DNA from: Linnemannia elongata
Lineage: Eukaryota; Mortierellomycota; Mortierellomycetes; Mortierellales; Mortierellaceae
Direction: 5' to 3'
Length of the DNA stretch: 64,000 nt
NCBI GenBank assembly: GCA_036320915.1
Contig: JAXBDG010000003.1
Span: 2,666,001-2,730,000 of the forward strand
Part shown: positions 10,141 to 21,267 of the stretch, piece by piece
Position numbering within the stretch: the first letter of the stretch is position 1
Layout: every line of letters starts with the position of its first letter
Position numbers and translations under genes: made by a program
The notes under the pieces: model-generated
Databases searched by the model: none
What the model saw: only the letters and a program-made list of their open reading frames with translations
Told to the model about the DNA's origin: nothing

Positions 10141-13100
10141 ATGACTTCACAGGATCAGGAGCATCTGTTGCTGTTCGACGGTGTCGATGACTGGGACGAA
10201 TTCGAAAAGAAAGTCGACGCTTCCCTCGCCAAGGACAACAAGTCTGACACAACACAACCATCAGAACAAGAACATACCCCAGGAAAGATCACCCTGCCGG
10301 TCATCGGGATGACCTGCATGTCCTGTGTCAACGCCATCACCTCTGTCCTCTCGTCTTCACCGGGTGTCATCGATATCAAGGTCTCGCTCAAGCAGGAAGA
10401 GGCCGTGGTCGAGTACGACCCTTCGACTATCCAACCGGGTCAGATCAAGGAGGCCATTGAGGATTGTGGATTTGATGTGCCCTTTGATACCCAACCTCTC
10501 GACCTTGTCGATGCTGCTGCTGCTGGAACATTGTCGGCTGCTTCGACAATTGTCTCGTCAGGAACCCCACCACCACAACCCTTATCAGCAGGGCGCCTCA
10601 GTGCCGTCCAACAACAGCAATACATGAACTCACCCACGTCACCCATGCCCACCACCCACAACAACAACAACGATACCCTCAAGAGCAAACAGCACCCCCT
10701 GTCATCCTCGCACGCAACACTCTCCAAGGCTCTTAAAGACGGTCCCATCAAGTCGGCCCAGCTGTCGATCCAGGGCATGACCTGTGCCTCCTGTGTGGCG
10801 TCCATCGAAAAGTCGCTCAAAACCGCTCCTGGTCTAGTTTCCATCAAGGTCGCCCTGCTGGCAGAGCGAGCCACGATCGAATATATTGAGGGCGAGACGA
10901 CCCCGCGCGAGATTGCCGACCTGATTGACGACATTGGCTTCGAGGCCTCGCCGATTGTAGAAAAGCGCAAGGACCAGGTCGACCTCCAGGTCTTTGGAAT
11001 GACCTGTGCCAGTTGTGTCAACTCGATCGAAGGCGAGCTTCGAAAGACCCCAGGAATCATCTCGGCCAACGTCTCTCTCACCCTCCAGGCCGCCAAGGTC
11101 GAGTATGACAACACTGTTCTGGGCGTCCGTGATATCGTCGAGTGTATTGAGGACATGGGATTTGATGCTTTGCTTTCAGGAAGGTCCCAGGACGCCCAGA
11201 TTGAGTCGCTTAGCAGGAAGAAGGAGGTTGCCGAGTGGAGGAGTGCCCTGATCTTCAGCTTTATGTTTGCGTTCCCTGTATTTGTGATCTCGATGATCCT
11301 GCCCATGTTTGCCTGGGGTCAAGCGATCTACAACATCCCTCTCCTCTTCGGAACTGTCCTCGGTGATGTCTCGGCCTTCTTCTTGACCATCCCTGTCCAG
11401 TTTGGTATAGGTATGCGGTTCATCATCAGCGCCTACAAGTCCTTGAAGCACGGAGTCGCCACCATGGACGTCCTTATCTCGCTCGGCACTCTCTCGGCTT
11501 TTACCTTTTCGACCTTCTCGCTCCTCTACTCGATGTTTGATCCTCAGCACCACCAAGCCTCGGTCTTTTTCGACACCTCCAGCATGTTGATCACGTTTGT
11601 CACTTTTGGACGGTACCTCGAGAACATGGCCAAGGGCGAGACCTCAGTGGCGCTGTCCAAGCTGATGTGCCTCACCCCTTCGACTTGCACCATTTACGTA
11701 ATCGACCCCAAGACTGGCGAGCGCACGTCTGAGAAGAAGATCCCTTCGGAGTTGGTGCAGAAAGGCGATATTATCAAGATTGTCCCAGGAGACAAGATTC
11801 CCACCGACGGAGTTGTTGTTAGCGGACAGTCGACCGTCGACGAGAGTATGGTTACGGGAGAAGTCGAGCCCATCAGCAAGACTGCAGGATCTCAGGTCAT
11901 TGGAGGCACCGTCAACGGACTGGGAACTTTCGATATGGAGGCTGTTCGTGTTGGATCTGAGACTGCCCTGGCCCAGATTGTTCAGCTGGTTGAGGATGCC
12001 CAGACTTCCAAAGCGCCTATCCAGGCGTACGCCGACAAGATTGCAGGCTACTTCGTCCCCACGGTCATCCTGATGGCGATGCTGACATTTGTCGTGTGGA
12101 TGGTCATCTCGCACACCATGGTCGAGGAGAAGTTGCCCATGATGTTTATGCACGAGCCTTCCAAGTTTGTCGCCTGTCTCAAGCTCTGTATCTCGGTCAT
12201 TGTTGTCGCCTGCCCCTGTGCCCTCGGTCTTTCCACTCCTACTGCTGTCATGGTCGGCACGGGTGTCGGTGCCCAGCATGGTATTCTGATCAAGAGCGGC
12301 AACGCCCTCGAGGCCGCCCACAAGATCACCAAGGTTGTCTTTGACAAGACTGGAACCTTGACGGTTGGAAAGTTGGTCGTTGCCAGCTGGAACTTGTACA
12401 AGCCTAGCAGCAGTGGTAATGTCCCTGGATCTCCTACCTCCCCTGGATCTCCTACTTTGGTCCATGGAATCGATAACGGATCATCCTTCAACCACACAAT
12501 GAGCGATCAAGACTTTTTCAGGATCGTTGGAGCCGCCGAGTCCGCATCGGAGCACCCTCTCGGTCGCGCTATCGGAGAGTATGCCAAAGACTTGCTCAAG
12601 GTCGCCAAGCTGGACGCGGTCGTGACTGAGTTTACGTCTGCGACAGGACAGGGTATCGAGTGTACAGTGGCTCATGCTTCGGATAAGTACCGAGTGGTGA
12701 TTGGAAACAAGTCCTGGTTGAACGAGCACAAGATCCGTCTCCCCTCTTCATTGGCCAACGACCAGATGACCCAGGAGCGCGCGGGTCGCACCACCGTCCT
12801 TGTCGCCATGAACGGATCCTTTGTCGGCTTTATTGCTCTTGCAGACACGATCAAGCCCGAGGCCGCGGCCACGGTCGCCAAGCTGCAGCAGATGGGCATC
12901 CAGGTCGCGATGGTCACTGGAGACCAACCCCTCGTTGCTCAGGTGATCGCCTCCGAATGCGGTATTCACGACGTCCACGCCGGTATCTCCCCCAGTGGCA
13001 AGACCAAGATCGTGACCAAGATGCAACAACAAGGCCACAGTGTCGCCATGATCGGAGACGGCATCAACGATTCCCCTGCCCTCGCCCAATCCGATCTCGG

Positions 13101-13602
13101 TATTGCTCTGGTGTCCGGTACGGATATTGCAATGGAGGCTGCAGATATGGTCCTCATGCGCGGGGACCTCACAGACGTAGTCGCAGCCATCGACCTCTGT
13201 CGCACCATCTTCCGTCGGATCCGGTACAACTTTGCCTGGGCATGTATCTACAACCTGCTGGGAGTTCCCTTCGCAATGGGAATATTCTTGCCCTGGGGAC
13301 TTCACCTCCATCCAATGATGGCCGGATTGTTGATGGCCTTCTCGTCTGTCAGTGTGGTTGCGTCCAGTCTTTTACTCAAGATGTGGAGGAAGCCCGAGAT
13401 TGACGGTCGTTCTTCCTCATCCTACGATCGCAGTAATGGTGTCGTCGGGTTGTTGTTTGGACTTGGAGGATTGGTCCAAGACCTTTGGGGCAGGATTGTG
13501 GCGAACGAGAATGGCCGGAGGAGAGGGTCTTCTTCTGGCGCGGGTGGGTACACTCGTGTCGGCTTATCCGATGAGGAGGCCGAGATGGATCGCTTCGTTT
13601 AA
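10141..13602 (+). CDS. CCC2: Copper-transporting P1B-type ATPase (CCC2/ATP7 family)
   Basis: Intronless frame of 1153 aa. Three N-terminal heavy-metal domains carry GMTCMSC (residue 56) and GMTCASC (212 and 286). The P-type core follows: TGE at 572-574, CPC in the metal-binding membrane helix at 691-693, DKTGT with the phosphorylated Asp at 735, the SEHP His at 805 and GDGIND at 972. The CPC/HP signature specifies Cu(I) transport. The family loads copper into the late Golgi for multicopper oxidases such as the ferroxidase of high-affinity iron uptake. A low-complexity linker rich in Ser, Pro and Gln lies between the first and second metal domains, and a short SPTSPGSP insert follows DKTGT in the nucleotide-binding region. 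The C-terminus is acidic (DEEAEMDRF). The start is the first ATG after a C/T-rich leader with a TATA box. No Mac1- or Cuf1-type copper element was found near the promoter. Confidence 0.97.
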   Translation: MTSQDQEHLLLFDGVDDWDEFEKKVDASLAKDNKSDTTQPSEQEHTPGKITLPVIGMTCMSCVNAITSVLSSSPGVIDIKVSLKQEEAVVEYDPSTIQPGQIKEAIEDCGFDVPFDTQPLDLVDAAAAGTLSAASTIVSSGTPPPQPLSAGRLSAVQQQQYMNSPTSPMPTTHNNNNDTLKSKQHPLSSSHATLSKALKDGPIKSAQLSIQGMTCASCVASIEKSLKTAPGLVSIKVALLAERATIEYIEGETTPREIADLIDDIGFEASPIVEKRKDQVDLQVFGMTCASCVNSIEGELRKTPGIISANVSLTLQAAKVEYDNTVLGVRDIVECIEDMGFDALLSGRSQDAQIESLSRKKEVAEWRSALIFSFMFAFPVFVISMILPMFAWGQAIYNIPLLFGTVLGDVSAFFLTIPVQFGIGMRFIISAYKSLKHGVATMDVLISLGTLSAFTFSTFSLLYSMFDPQHHQASVFFDTSSMLITFVTFGRYLENMAKGETSVALSKLMCLTPSTCTIYVIDPKTGERTSEKKIPSELVQKGDIIKIVPGDKIPTDGVVVSGQSTVDESMVTGEVEPISKTAGSQVIGGTVNGLGTFDMEAVRVGSETALAQIVQLVEDAQTSKAPIQAYADKIAGYFVPTVILMAMLTFVVWMVISHTMVEEKLPMMFMHEPSKFVACLKLCISVIVVACPCALGLSTPTAVMVGTGVGAQHGILIKSGNALEAAHKITKVVFDKTGTLTVGKLVVASWNLYKPSSSGNVPGSPTSPGSPTLVHGIDNGSSFNHTMSDQDFFRIVGAAESASEHPLGRAIGEYAKDLLKVAKLDAVVTEFTSATGQGIECTVAHASDKYRVVIGNKSWLNEHKIRLPSSLANDQMTQERAGRTTVLVAMNGSFVGFIALADTIKPEAAATVAKLQQMGIQVAMVTGDQPLVAQVIASECGIHDVHAGISPSGKTKIVTKMQQQGHSVAMIGDGINDSPALAQSDLGIALVSGTDIAMEAADMVLMRGDLTDVVAAIDLCRTIFRRIRYNFAWACIYNLLGVPFAMGIFLPWGLHLHPMMAGLLMAFSSVSVVASSLLLKMWRKPEIDGRSSSSYDRSNGVVGLLFGLGGLVQDLWGRIVANENGRRRGSSSGAGGYTRVGLSDEEAEMDRFV

Positions 13603-14184
13603 GATAGAGAACAACCACACACCCACGTACACAAATACGTCCATTTCTTTTTTTGCATGTATCATACCACTACACTATTATTTATCCAACCTATTAAAAA
13701 AAAATTAACAATGTTTCCTTTTCCCTGTATGCGTTTCCTTCCTTTGAAAACCGATGAGTTGGTTTCTTGCAAATATTTTTTTCTTTGCTCGTTCCTCTCG
13801 TATGTGTTCGTTTCCGACTATGTCTGACCTAATATACTGACCTGCCATTCCCTGACAAGATGTAGTTATCCGATACCATGTCGCGTCGCAACGGTATGAT
13901 GCACATTTCCGAGCAACAAAAAAAAAAAAAAAAAAGCGCGCTCCTGTTCCCACAGGTTTTGAGCCGCACTTGTGGCATCCCATTCTTTTTTTTTTTTCAA
14001 ACCCGGTTTCCTTCATGTTTTGTTTATAGTATTGTTGATTTAATGATAAACCAAGCATATCTAAAATAGCCCGATGCGAGGTTTTTGGTTTGTGTTGTTT
14101 GGTTGGGAAGGGGACTTTATGGAGAGGGTTTGATGATAGTTTTGATGATAGGTGTGAAGGTAGGGTAGGCGAGGTGCAAAGTAT
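13603..14184. other. 3'-3' gap between copper ATPase and QCR9
   Basis: Convergent 3' ends. The stretch contains an A run at about 13918-13935 and a T run near 13985, and no coding sequence. Confidence 0.6.
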
Positions 14185-15138
14185 TTACTCGGTGGTGTAC
14201 TTGGCGGAGATGTCCTTCCACTGGCGCTATGATATCGAGATCAAATTGAGAAGAAACGAAGTAGGGGTGAGTTAGGTGTGATTTCGCGTGTGTGATATCA
14301 AAGAGGTATTGGGGAGAATGTGTAATGATATATATGATGGAAAGAGAAGAATTAAGAAGGCCATTGATACGGGTCCAATTGAGCTGTTGAAGCGTGTAAG
14401 GGAGAGAAGCTGGTGTGGAGGGAGGCTTGGCGAGGTAATCCTGGTGAGGAGCTGCGATATCATGAAGCCGTTGGTAGGTGTCGTGTTTTTGATATAGATC
14501 GGCGATGGGGTATTGGGAACGTCTCAATCAATTGGGCGTGTGTCCGTCGTGCCTATTTTGTCCAGGTCTCTCGTATGGAAAACCGTCCGCGTTCCTGACA
14601 TACTGATCAGTTTCCCAAGTCCGGTCATTCATTTGCGAGTTGTTCCCGCAAAAGGTCGGTGCTTTTTCTTAACAATTGTCCTGGAGGCTGTTGGGTTGAA
14701 GTGTTGTATATGTCGTGTTGCTGAGAGTGTCCGATCCAGCAGACAGGTTGGCTGATGCCGCACTGCTAGTTGCTTGTCCTCTCAGTTCCTGAATCCTCCG
14801 TGAGTAGAAAGAGTCCGAATTTTCCGTGTCTCCTTCGGTTGCCGTTATAATACAGTTGTTGAAGAGTTTGTATGAACAATAAAAGGGAGAAAAGAAGGAA
14901 GGAAGGGGAAGTAGGCGAAGAAGAAAAGAAGAGGAAGAGCGAGTAAGGCGAAGGAAAGACGTACACCCTTGTTGAGGTTATCCCAGATGCGGTCAGAGAC
15001 AGAGTCAAAGACCATCTCGGCAGCGAAAGCAGAGACGAAGATGGTGGTCAAGAAGATCGAGTTGCGCTTGACGATGGCGTTGTAGCCGGCGCGGGCGAAC
15101 TTGTTGGCAACGGTGCCGTTGTTGGACTTGACGGGCAT
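14185..15138 (-). CDS. QCR9: Cytochrome b-c1 complex subunit 9 (QCR9/UCR10 type)
   Basis: Two exons on the minus strand: 15138-14965 (58 codons) and 14226-14185 (13 codons plus TAA), joined in phase 0 across a 738-bp intron. The donor is GTACGT and the acceptor ATAG. The 71-aa product starts MPVKSNNG, contains KRNSIFLTTIFVSAFAAE as its single membrane helix, then DNLNKG at the splice join followed by RQWKDI. Yeast Qcr9 has the same plan (KRNAVF, a helix, then NHNKGKLWKDV). It is a small inner-membrane subunit of respiratory complex III, needed for stability of the Rieske protein and cytochrome c1. The tiny second exon is easily missed by gene finders. The intron is very long for so small a gene. 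It is divergent from RPS21 and shares its promoter. Confidence 0.9.
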
Positions 15139-15361
15139 GGTGGGTTGATGTGAGGGTGGTGGAGAGAGGAGAGAATGGGGGAGAGAAGGGAGAGGGCGAT
15201 GGGAGATGTGAAAAGGTATCGGAAATTCGGGTTTTGCACGGGTTTAGACCGGACTGAGGGCGTGCACACGGCGGGAGCAGGCAAAAGCAGCAGCGCGAAT
15301 TCCGAAATTTGTTTTTTTGCGGAAAGGATGTCATCACCGGATGAGATTGAATCGTGCGATT

Positions 15362-15378
15362 TAACACTTCTAGTGTTA
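15362..15378. promoter_or_regulatory. Operator-like palindrome in the QCR9/RPS21 promoter
   Basis: TAACACT and AGTGTTA, perfect 7-bp arms separated by TCT. It lies 14 bp from the CCAAT site, in the centre of the shared promoter. The binding protein is unknown. Confidence 0.5.
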
Positions 15379-15391
15379 GCGTACATCAGCA

Positions 15392-15399
15392 ACCAATCA
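15392..15399 (-). promoter_or_regulatory. CCAAT (HAP/NF-Y) site
   Basis: ACCAATCA on the plus strand, TGATTGGT on the minus strand, which matches the yeast HAP consensus TNATTGGT. The HAP complex activates respiratory genes, and this site sits 254 bp before the QCR9 start in the QCR9 orientation. Confidence 0.55.
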
Positions 15400-15597
15400 C
15401 ATCACAGATGGCGGAATAATAATTTTTTTGCTTTGAACAGTGCGTGCGAGAGACAGGTGGAGTGAGAGTGTGTGTCGAAGGAGGGGGGTTGAAGAAGGAG
15501 AGGGATGCGAGGGCCATCTTGGATCTTCCTCTTATTCTTGCCTTAAAGATCCCCCCAAAAGGAAGCATCACCTTTACAAAAAAACATACTCATCAAA

Positions 15598-16527
15598 ATG
15601 GAGACCCCCCAGATCACCCTCGAGACCTACGTCCCCCGCAAGTGGTAATACCCTTTGTCTCTCTTTCTCGCCACTCTCAGAGATATTTTTCAGAGTTCAG
15701 GACTTCCAAAGGCGCTCTCTCCTCCAGGAAAAGCGGGATTCAAGGAAGCAGGATGAGTGTGAATCCCATGTAGGAACCATCATCAATCATCCTCGGAAAA
15801 CAACGACCAGAAGGAGTAGGATCATAATACCATGGTGGAACTATGATCCTGCACTTTTCAAATCTTACGCAATTCGACATTCACACCAGCCAGAAGGCGC
15901 ACATTCGAAAACCTTAGAACTGGCTTCTATAGCAAACTATTTGAGATATCCTTTTTTTTATGGAACTCTCGACAAAACCTTGCGCCAGGCTGGAGCAGGA
16001 CAAACATTGGCCCTTATAGAACGCGTCTTGCGACAAGGGTATAGAGCGCGACTTGACCCAAGAGTTTCTACGACCCTGTAGACCCGTCCTATGGCGCTCA
16101 ACACGGCCTTGGCCACTCGCCCTGGACCTTATCAGACCTTCAATTGCTTCATGTACTCACAACCCTTCCTCTTTCTCTATCAACCACCTATTAGCTCCGC
16201 CACTAACCGCCTCATTGGCGCCAAGGACCACGCTTCCGTCCAGATCAACATCGGAGGTGTTGACGAGAACGGCCGCTACAACGGCTCCTTCACCACCTAC
16301 GCCCTCTCTGGCTACGTCCGTGCCCAGTCCGAGGCCGATGACTCGATCAACCGCCTCGCCACCAAGGACGGTCGTACGTTTTCTCTTGTGTCTTTTGCTA
16401 CTCATGCTGCTTCTCAATTGGTCTCCATGATAATGATAACATGACATGCTAACGCATTACTCCTCCCTTCTTTCTTTATCTCTTTCATCTTCTAGTCTTG
16501 TCCATGGTCTGGAGCTACCAGAAGTAA
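15598..16527 (+). CDS. RPS21: 40S ribosomal protein S21 (eS21)
   Basis: Three exons: 15598-15644, 16195-16373 and 16496-16527 (47+179+32 nt, 85 aa). Exon 1 encodes a start of the [15 protein letters not shown] type and ends inside the Cys codon. Exon 2 continues [37 protein letters not shown] and DDSINRLA; exon 3 gives LSMVWSYQK. This is the full eS21 plan and usual length. eS21 sits on the small subunit near the platform and aids late 18S rRNA maturation. Donors are GTAATA and GTACGT; intron 2 (122 bp) has a TGCTAAC branch site, whereas intron 1 is 550 bp and contains two hairpin-forming stretches. Exon 1 alone is too short to be found as an open frame. It is divergent from QCR9. Confidence 0.95.
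15735..15850 (+). other. Two stem-loops inside RPS21 intron 1
   Basis: Arms GGGATTC (15735-15741) and GAATCCC (15761-15767) form one hairpin; AGGATCATA (15818-15826) and TATGATCCT (15842-15850) form a second with a 15-nt loop. Ribosomal protein introns often host snoRNAs, but clear C/D boxes or a correctly spaced ACA tail were not found, so this is only a structured candidate. Confidence 0.3.
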
Positions 16528-17704
16528 ATTGTCTACTTCCTTGACAACCTTGCGCCCACCTTGCGCCCTTATCCCTTGCCCCTAAGGAATAAGGTCCAAG
16601 TGTGAAGAATCTCTCTCTTTTTGATTTTTTGTTTTCTTTGAAGAAAAAACGAACGAAACAACACCTTTTTTCGTTACTTTTTTGTGCATCCTTTTCGCCC
16701 CCTTTGGTCATTCTCTTGGGACTATTGTGATTATCAGAAACGAGGAAAGATGTGTTGTTTTTTTGCGTTTTTTATGATGTAGCATGACAATAAAAAGAAA
16801 AGTCAGTCTTTCCAGAGACTCCAAAAAAAACCCCCCCACAAAAATACTCGTCCTGTCTCCTTTGGTTGCTATTGTTGTTGTAGGCTAAATGTGCCCTTCT
16901 TTGACGACGCGGAACGTCTGGGTACCACTTGTCTTCTCCACCCTCGATCCTTCTTGCGATTCTATCAACGATCTGCTGTTGCCTGAATGTACCTTTCTTT
17001 GACAATGCAGAACGCCTGGGTACCAATTCTCTTTCCCACCTTCGATTCTTCTTGCACTTCTATCAACAATGCGCCCACCAACCATACAAGTAGCAGGCAG
17101 GATAGAGGGAGGGCTAAAGGGCTGGGGTTTTGTAGAGAATGATGGGCTGCGGTCTGCGATTGGGGTGTCATAGTAGGGCTGTACAATTGGTTTATGGCTT
17201 CCCAAACAATGAGCAATAAGGAAGGGTCCGCCCTTCTCCGAATTGACTGCATTAGGGAACAAGACAATGCCAGATCAGGTCTGGTTCTGCATAATCGAGG
17301 GTATTCACCCAAATCCAGAAGGTTTATGCGATACCAGCTTTCGCTGGCCATTGAAGCTGCCAACTGGGGCTCTTAGATCTGCACCGCTCTCTCTATCCCC
17401 ACCTTTGTCACTGCCACCGTGATTCTCCTCCTGTGCATTGGGATTTGGGGATCTGCCTGTTGTTATTCTTGAAGTGGCTCGTGTTGGGGGGTGAAGAAGT
17501 GTTCTTTGTGTGGGATCATCCGATGAGTGAGACTTGGGCGAGAGAAATATTTTTCCACCTCTGCCGTTTCATTTCCCTTTTGGTGGACCATGTGGACCTG
17601 GACCGACGGAATGGGCACGAGGAGGAAGAAGGCGGGAAAAAGGAAGAAACTTGACTCGGACAACGAGGCATTTGTTTTTGTCGTTGAAGGAAGCAAGATT
17701 AAAA
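16528..17704. other. Gap after RPS21
   Basis: 3' flank of RPS21, then an imperfect 98-bp tandem duplication (16888-17083). A plus-strand open stretch at about 17194-17376 has coding-like composition but no family resemblance I recognise and no start context. Confidence 0.5.
16888..17083. repeat. Imperfect tandem duplication, period 98 bp
   Basis: Two units share CTTTGAC, GCAGAACG or GCGGAACG, CTGGGTACCA, TTCTTGC and TCTATCAAC in the same order, offset by 98 bp. The period is not a multiple of three, so it is not a protein repeat. Confidence 0.7.
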
Positions 17705-17711
17705 TATAAAA
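17705..17711 (+). promoter_or_regulatory. TATA box before the 17860 gene
   Basis: TATAAAA, 149 bp before the ATG at 17860, followed by C/T-rich sequence. Confidence 0.5.
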
Positions 17712-17859
17712 CGAAACGAAACGACCGAGTTTGTTGGCCATACACTTCCACTCTCTCCTTAACACTCACACGTCCGCCTACTCTTTAAAGACTTTTTGCC
17801 TGCGCGTTCAACTCTACAATACCCTATTTTCCCTCTCTACCTTTAACAGACACAACACC

Positions 17860-20272
17860 ATGCCAGCGACAACAGTGGACTCAGGGTACTTTGACGCCGC
17901 ATTGCGGATAGTCAACGTAGCCCTTCACGGCAGGATCAACCATACCGCGCAGACATCTCTCGCCAACGGTAATCACATCAAAGATTGACAACGGCAACGA
18001 CAAACAACGCATCGCTCGCTCCATCATCGTTCCGTTTACCTTCTCCCCTTCGATACTCATCAGTCTTCTCTGCATCTTGCTCTTCCACTCCTTTCTACTA
18101 GATATCATTTGTGTTGCTGCAGGTCTTAGGTAAAAGTTCAGTCCCTTTTGCAGCAAAGCAGTCAATGCAAAAAAAAGAGTAGATTGTTAACCCGCGTCTA
18201 TCATGTCGCACTTGCTCACTTTTATCGATGGTTGTTCATAGATCGGCGGCGTTAATCGAACAACTTTATCTCTGCCCAAACGATATTGAGCGCATCCAGT
18301 CCATGTTCCATCACGTAATAACTTACACATCTTAACTACTCCTACATCCCACCCAGCTCAACCTTCCAGCTACTCTCACTCTTTCCTCTCACACTCACAA
18401 CTCTGACCAACGCAATCTTCTCTTTACCCTTCTCCTCTGCTTAACTTATTTCCTTTCCTCTCAGACGATGAGGTTCAACCACTTGGACTTGTTAAGCATA
18501 GGACCTGATCATATCTTTATCATCCATCGACAACTCCTCCACCAAGACATCCACGAATACCTCTCTGAATCCGAACATGGCCTCCACCGTGTCTTTATTA
18601 ACGTCGACTACCTCCTCTCCCAACCCGAGATCGTAAGGCCTTTTATATTCATTAAACGAATATCACAAGAAGGACTCGCCATGTTTATCTCCCTTTTTAA
18701 CCTGTCGACAACTACTTTTAATATGCCTAGTTACCAGGAAGAAGATATAAGCCGTTGGACAACTACCTGAAGAAGCACCTACTTCCAGATTTGGAGATGA
18801 GGATCCAATGCTGGGACCAAGCCGAGCTGTGTCACTTGCCTCTCCCAGCTCCAGATCACATCAACGACAGCGATACAACCATGACAGCAGCAAAAGTAGA
18901 CAGAACACCAGCTACCTCGGAGCTGACACCATACACCGAGACAACAGCGGCGGATAATGATCCTGCAGGACTAGGACTGTCGATGGTCACGTTATCGGGA
19001 TGGCTGCTGGGTTACCCTGTCAACTATGTGCTTCCGACGACTGCAAGTATGATGGCTCGCAAACGTGCTGCCAGGGCTCTCAAGTTGCAGAAACGTGCTT
19101 TGTTACGGCAACAGAGACTTGCTGCCAAGCTCCTTCGCCACCAACAACAGCAACAGTACACCCAGCAGCAGGGTATGGACGAGGACCAAGTATTACCAAC
19201 CACAACAGTCAGGCACGACAGCACGGATTGCAACACTTGTGTCGATGACGGGAACATGAGTGACGATGAGGACGACTCTGACAACAAGTACGATCAACGA
19301 GGACAATCACCCATCGAGGAAGAAGATGACGACGAAGAAGAAGTCGATAGCAGCCACAACAGCCTCGCAAACAGACTGTTAGTTCTGACAGAGGTCAATC
19401 TCACCGCGAACGAGGACATCGAAGGATTGGAGGACTGTTGTCTCTTCTCCTTCAGCTACCCGTCTGCCATCCTAAATCGGCAGTCGCTCGCAACCACGGG
19501 GGCCGCGGTCCCTTCGCTGGGTGGTCAGCTACCCACCACACCGGTGTCCCCTCCCTGGTTCACCGGCACTAGCATCAATCCCTCAGCAGATCAAGAGATG
19601 AACCCCTTTGAGACCAGTCTTCTTAACAGCAACACTGCACAGTCGTACTCAACAACCATGCCAGGAGCTCTCCCTCCCACTCCACCAGCCGCCCTAGCAG
19701 TGGTCCCCTCCATCGTCCCATTACAGAAATCCTCGTATCTAGCCCCGCCGTCCATGAACCAACATCGTAAAGAAAGTCATCATTGCCGAGAGTCCAGTAG
19801 CATACATCCCTTCGATACCGCTCCCAACACCAGCAGCAGTGACGACCCCTCCTCATCCTCCTCCTCTTCGCCTTATATTGACCGCCACCACAGGAATACT
19901 GCCTCTGTTAGAGATCGGAGTCGTAGTCGAAGTCGTGGTCGAAGCCATAGCCAAAGTCGACGTCGAAGTTCCAATCTAGTTCCTTCCTCCTCGGATATTG
20001 ACCAATACCGTCTCCATCGCTCCGAGGAACCTCTCTACCACCAGCAACAACAACATCAACATCGCCACCTTCACCACCAGCATCACAATGAGGAAGTAAG
20101 CAAGACAAGGATAGAAGAAAACCATGAGCCATTATCGCAGGGTCATCCGGAGATCTGTGCGGCGGGGCGATCGATGTTACAGGTGCTGCATTCACGGTTT
20201 CAGCGACAGGGTGTCTGGAAGACTTGGGAGGTTGGTCAACAAACCGTTACCCTTCCTGTTGTCGCTCTGTGA
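17860..20272 (+). CDS. Conserved protein, possibly C1orf74/DUF4504-like, with low-complexity C-terminal region
   Basis: Five exons, all joins in phase: 17860-17968, 18102-18129 (a 28-nt micro-exon), 18242-18314, 18465-18632 and 18731-20272; 1920 nt, 639 aa. The N-terminal part includes DIICVAAGLRSAALIEQLY across exons 1-3, HRVFINVDYLLSQ in exon 4, and TLSGWLLGYPVNYVLP near residue 214. The last motif recalls the eukaryotic C1orf74 (DUF4504) family, function unknown; this match is from memory and tentative. After it come a basic stretch ARKRAARALKLQKRA, poly-Gln, acidic, poly-Ser and His/Gln runs, and an SR-like RSRSRSRGRSHSQSRR segment. The last about 350 residues look disordered. Introns are 98-150 bp. 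The micro-exon and short first exons mean simple gene calling would report only exon 5. Confidence 0.7.
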
Positions 20273-21235
20273 TAGTAGAAAAATAAAAAGCAAGCAAGTA
20301 CGAGGCGAGTAACTGCCGAAGATAGTACATAAAGTATGTGGTTTTCGCGTATGGGGGATGCATCAGGTTTTGCTGACTGCTCTTTGGTTATTGTGCTTAT
20401 GTGACAAGAAGGAGGGAGGGGGGAGGGTTTGCTTTGCAAAGAGCAAGATGTTGGTGTTGTTGTTTGATGGTATTTTGGAATTTGTTGGATTTTTTTGCTT
20501 GTTTGGTAGGTTTAGTATGCATTTCCTTGGTTGTGTATTGCCTGTACCTGCTTGCATTGAGCAGGGTCCTTGCGTTTATGTTTTTCCTTGTTCTTTTGCT
20601 TGCTGTTGTGTGCTTCTTCTTCTTTTGCCCTCAACTGCTTTTTTGCTTCACAATTTCCCTTATTTACTTCACTGTCGCTTTCGTTGTCGTTGTTGTTGTC
20701 GTTTCGTTATGAGACCCTCTATCGTAGGGCTGGGAAAAAAGGGTCAACAGTACCAGATAGATGGCGAAGAAAAAAAAAAAAGGGGAATCGATTACTGTAT
20801 TGCTCTCATCACACCCGTACACACACACACTCACACACATACACTCAGTCCGTTTCCCTTTATTTCCCCTATACTTGTTATCCCATCCTCCATCGCCTTC
20901 TCTCTCATCATGCAGAGCAGAAACAACGCCATGCTTCATCCTGTGTAATATGAACATCATAAGCTATTGATAGCTGAGCAATAAGGAGGGAGGAACTCGT
21001 GGACAAACTTCCTTTGTAAATTGAAGGAAATAAGTAATCGGCTCTCACACCCACACACACACACACATACACATACACACGCCCGACTTACTGCCTGAAC
21101 TGACTAACGGACTGCACCAGTCATCGATTGCGCTTACTTTGTTGTGTTGGGCGGGCCCAGCGCAGAAAAGAAAAGTGGGTGGGTTCTATTTTGGCGCGGG
21201 TGGGGAGAGAGGGGGGTACTTTTAGGGCCTTGTGC

Positions 21236-21267
<32 letters not shown>

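Larger units (their letters stand above)
15139..15597. promoter_or_regulatory. Bidirectional promoter, QCR9 / RPS21
   Basis: 459 bp between the two divergent start codons. It holds a HAP/NF-Y type CCAAT site and a 7-bp-arm palindrome near the middle, flanked by purine-rich sequence on the QCR9 side and a GA-rich tract on the RPS21 side. No clear TATA box was seen. Confidence 0.65.
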
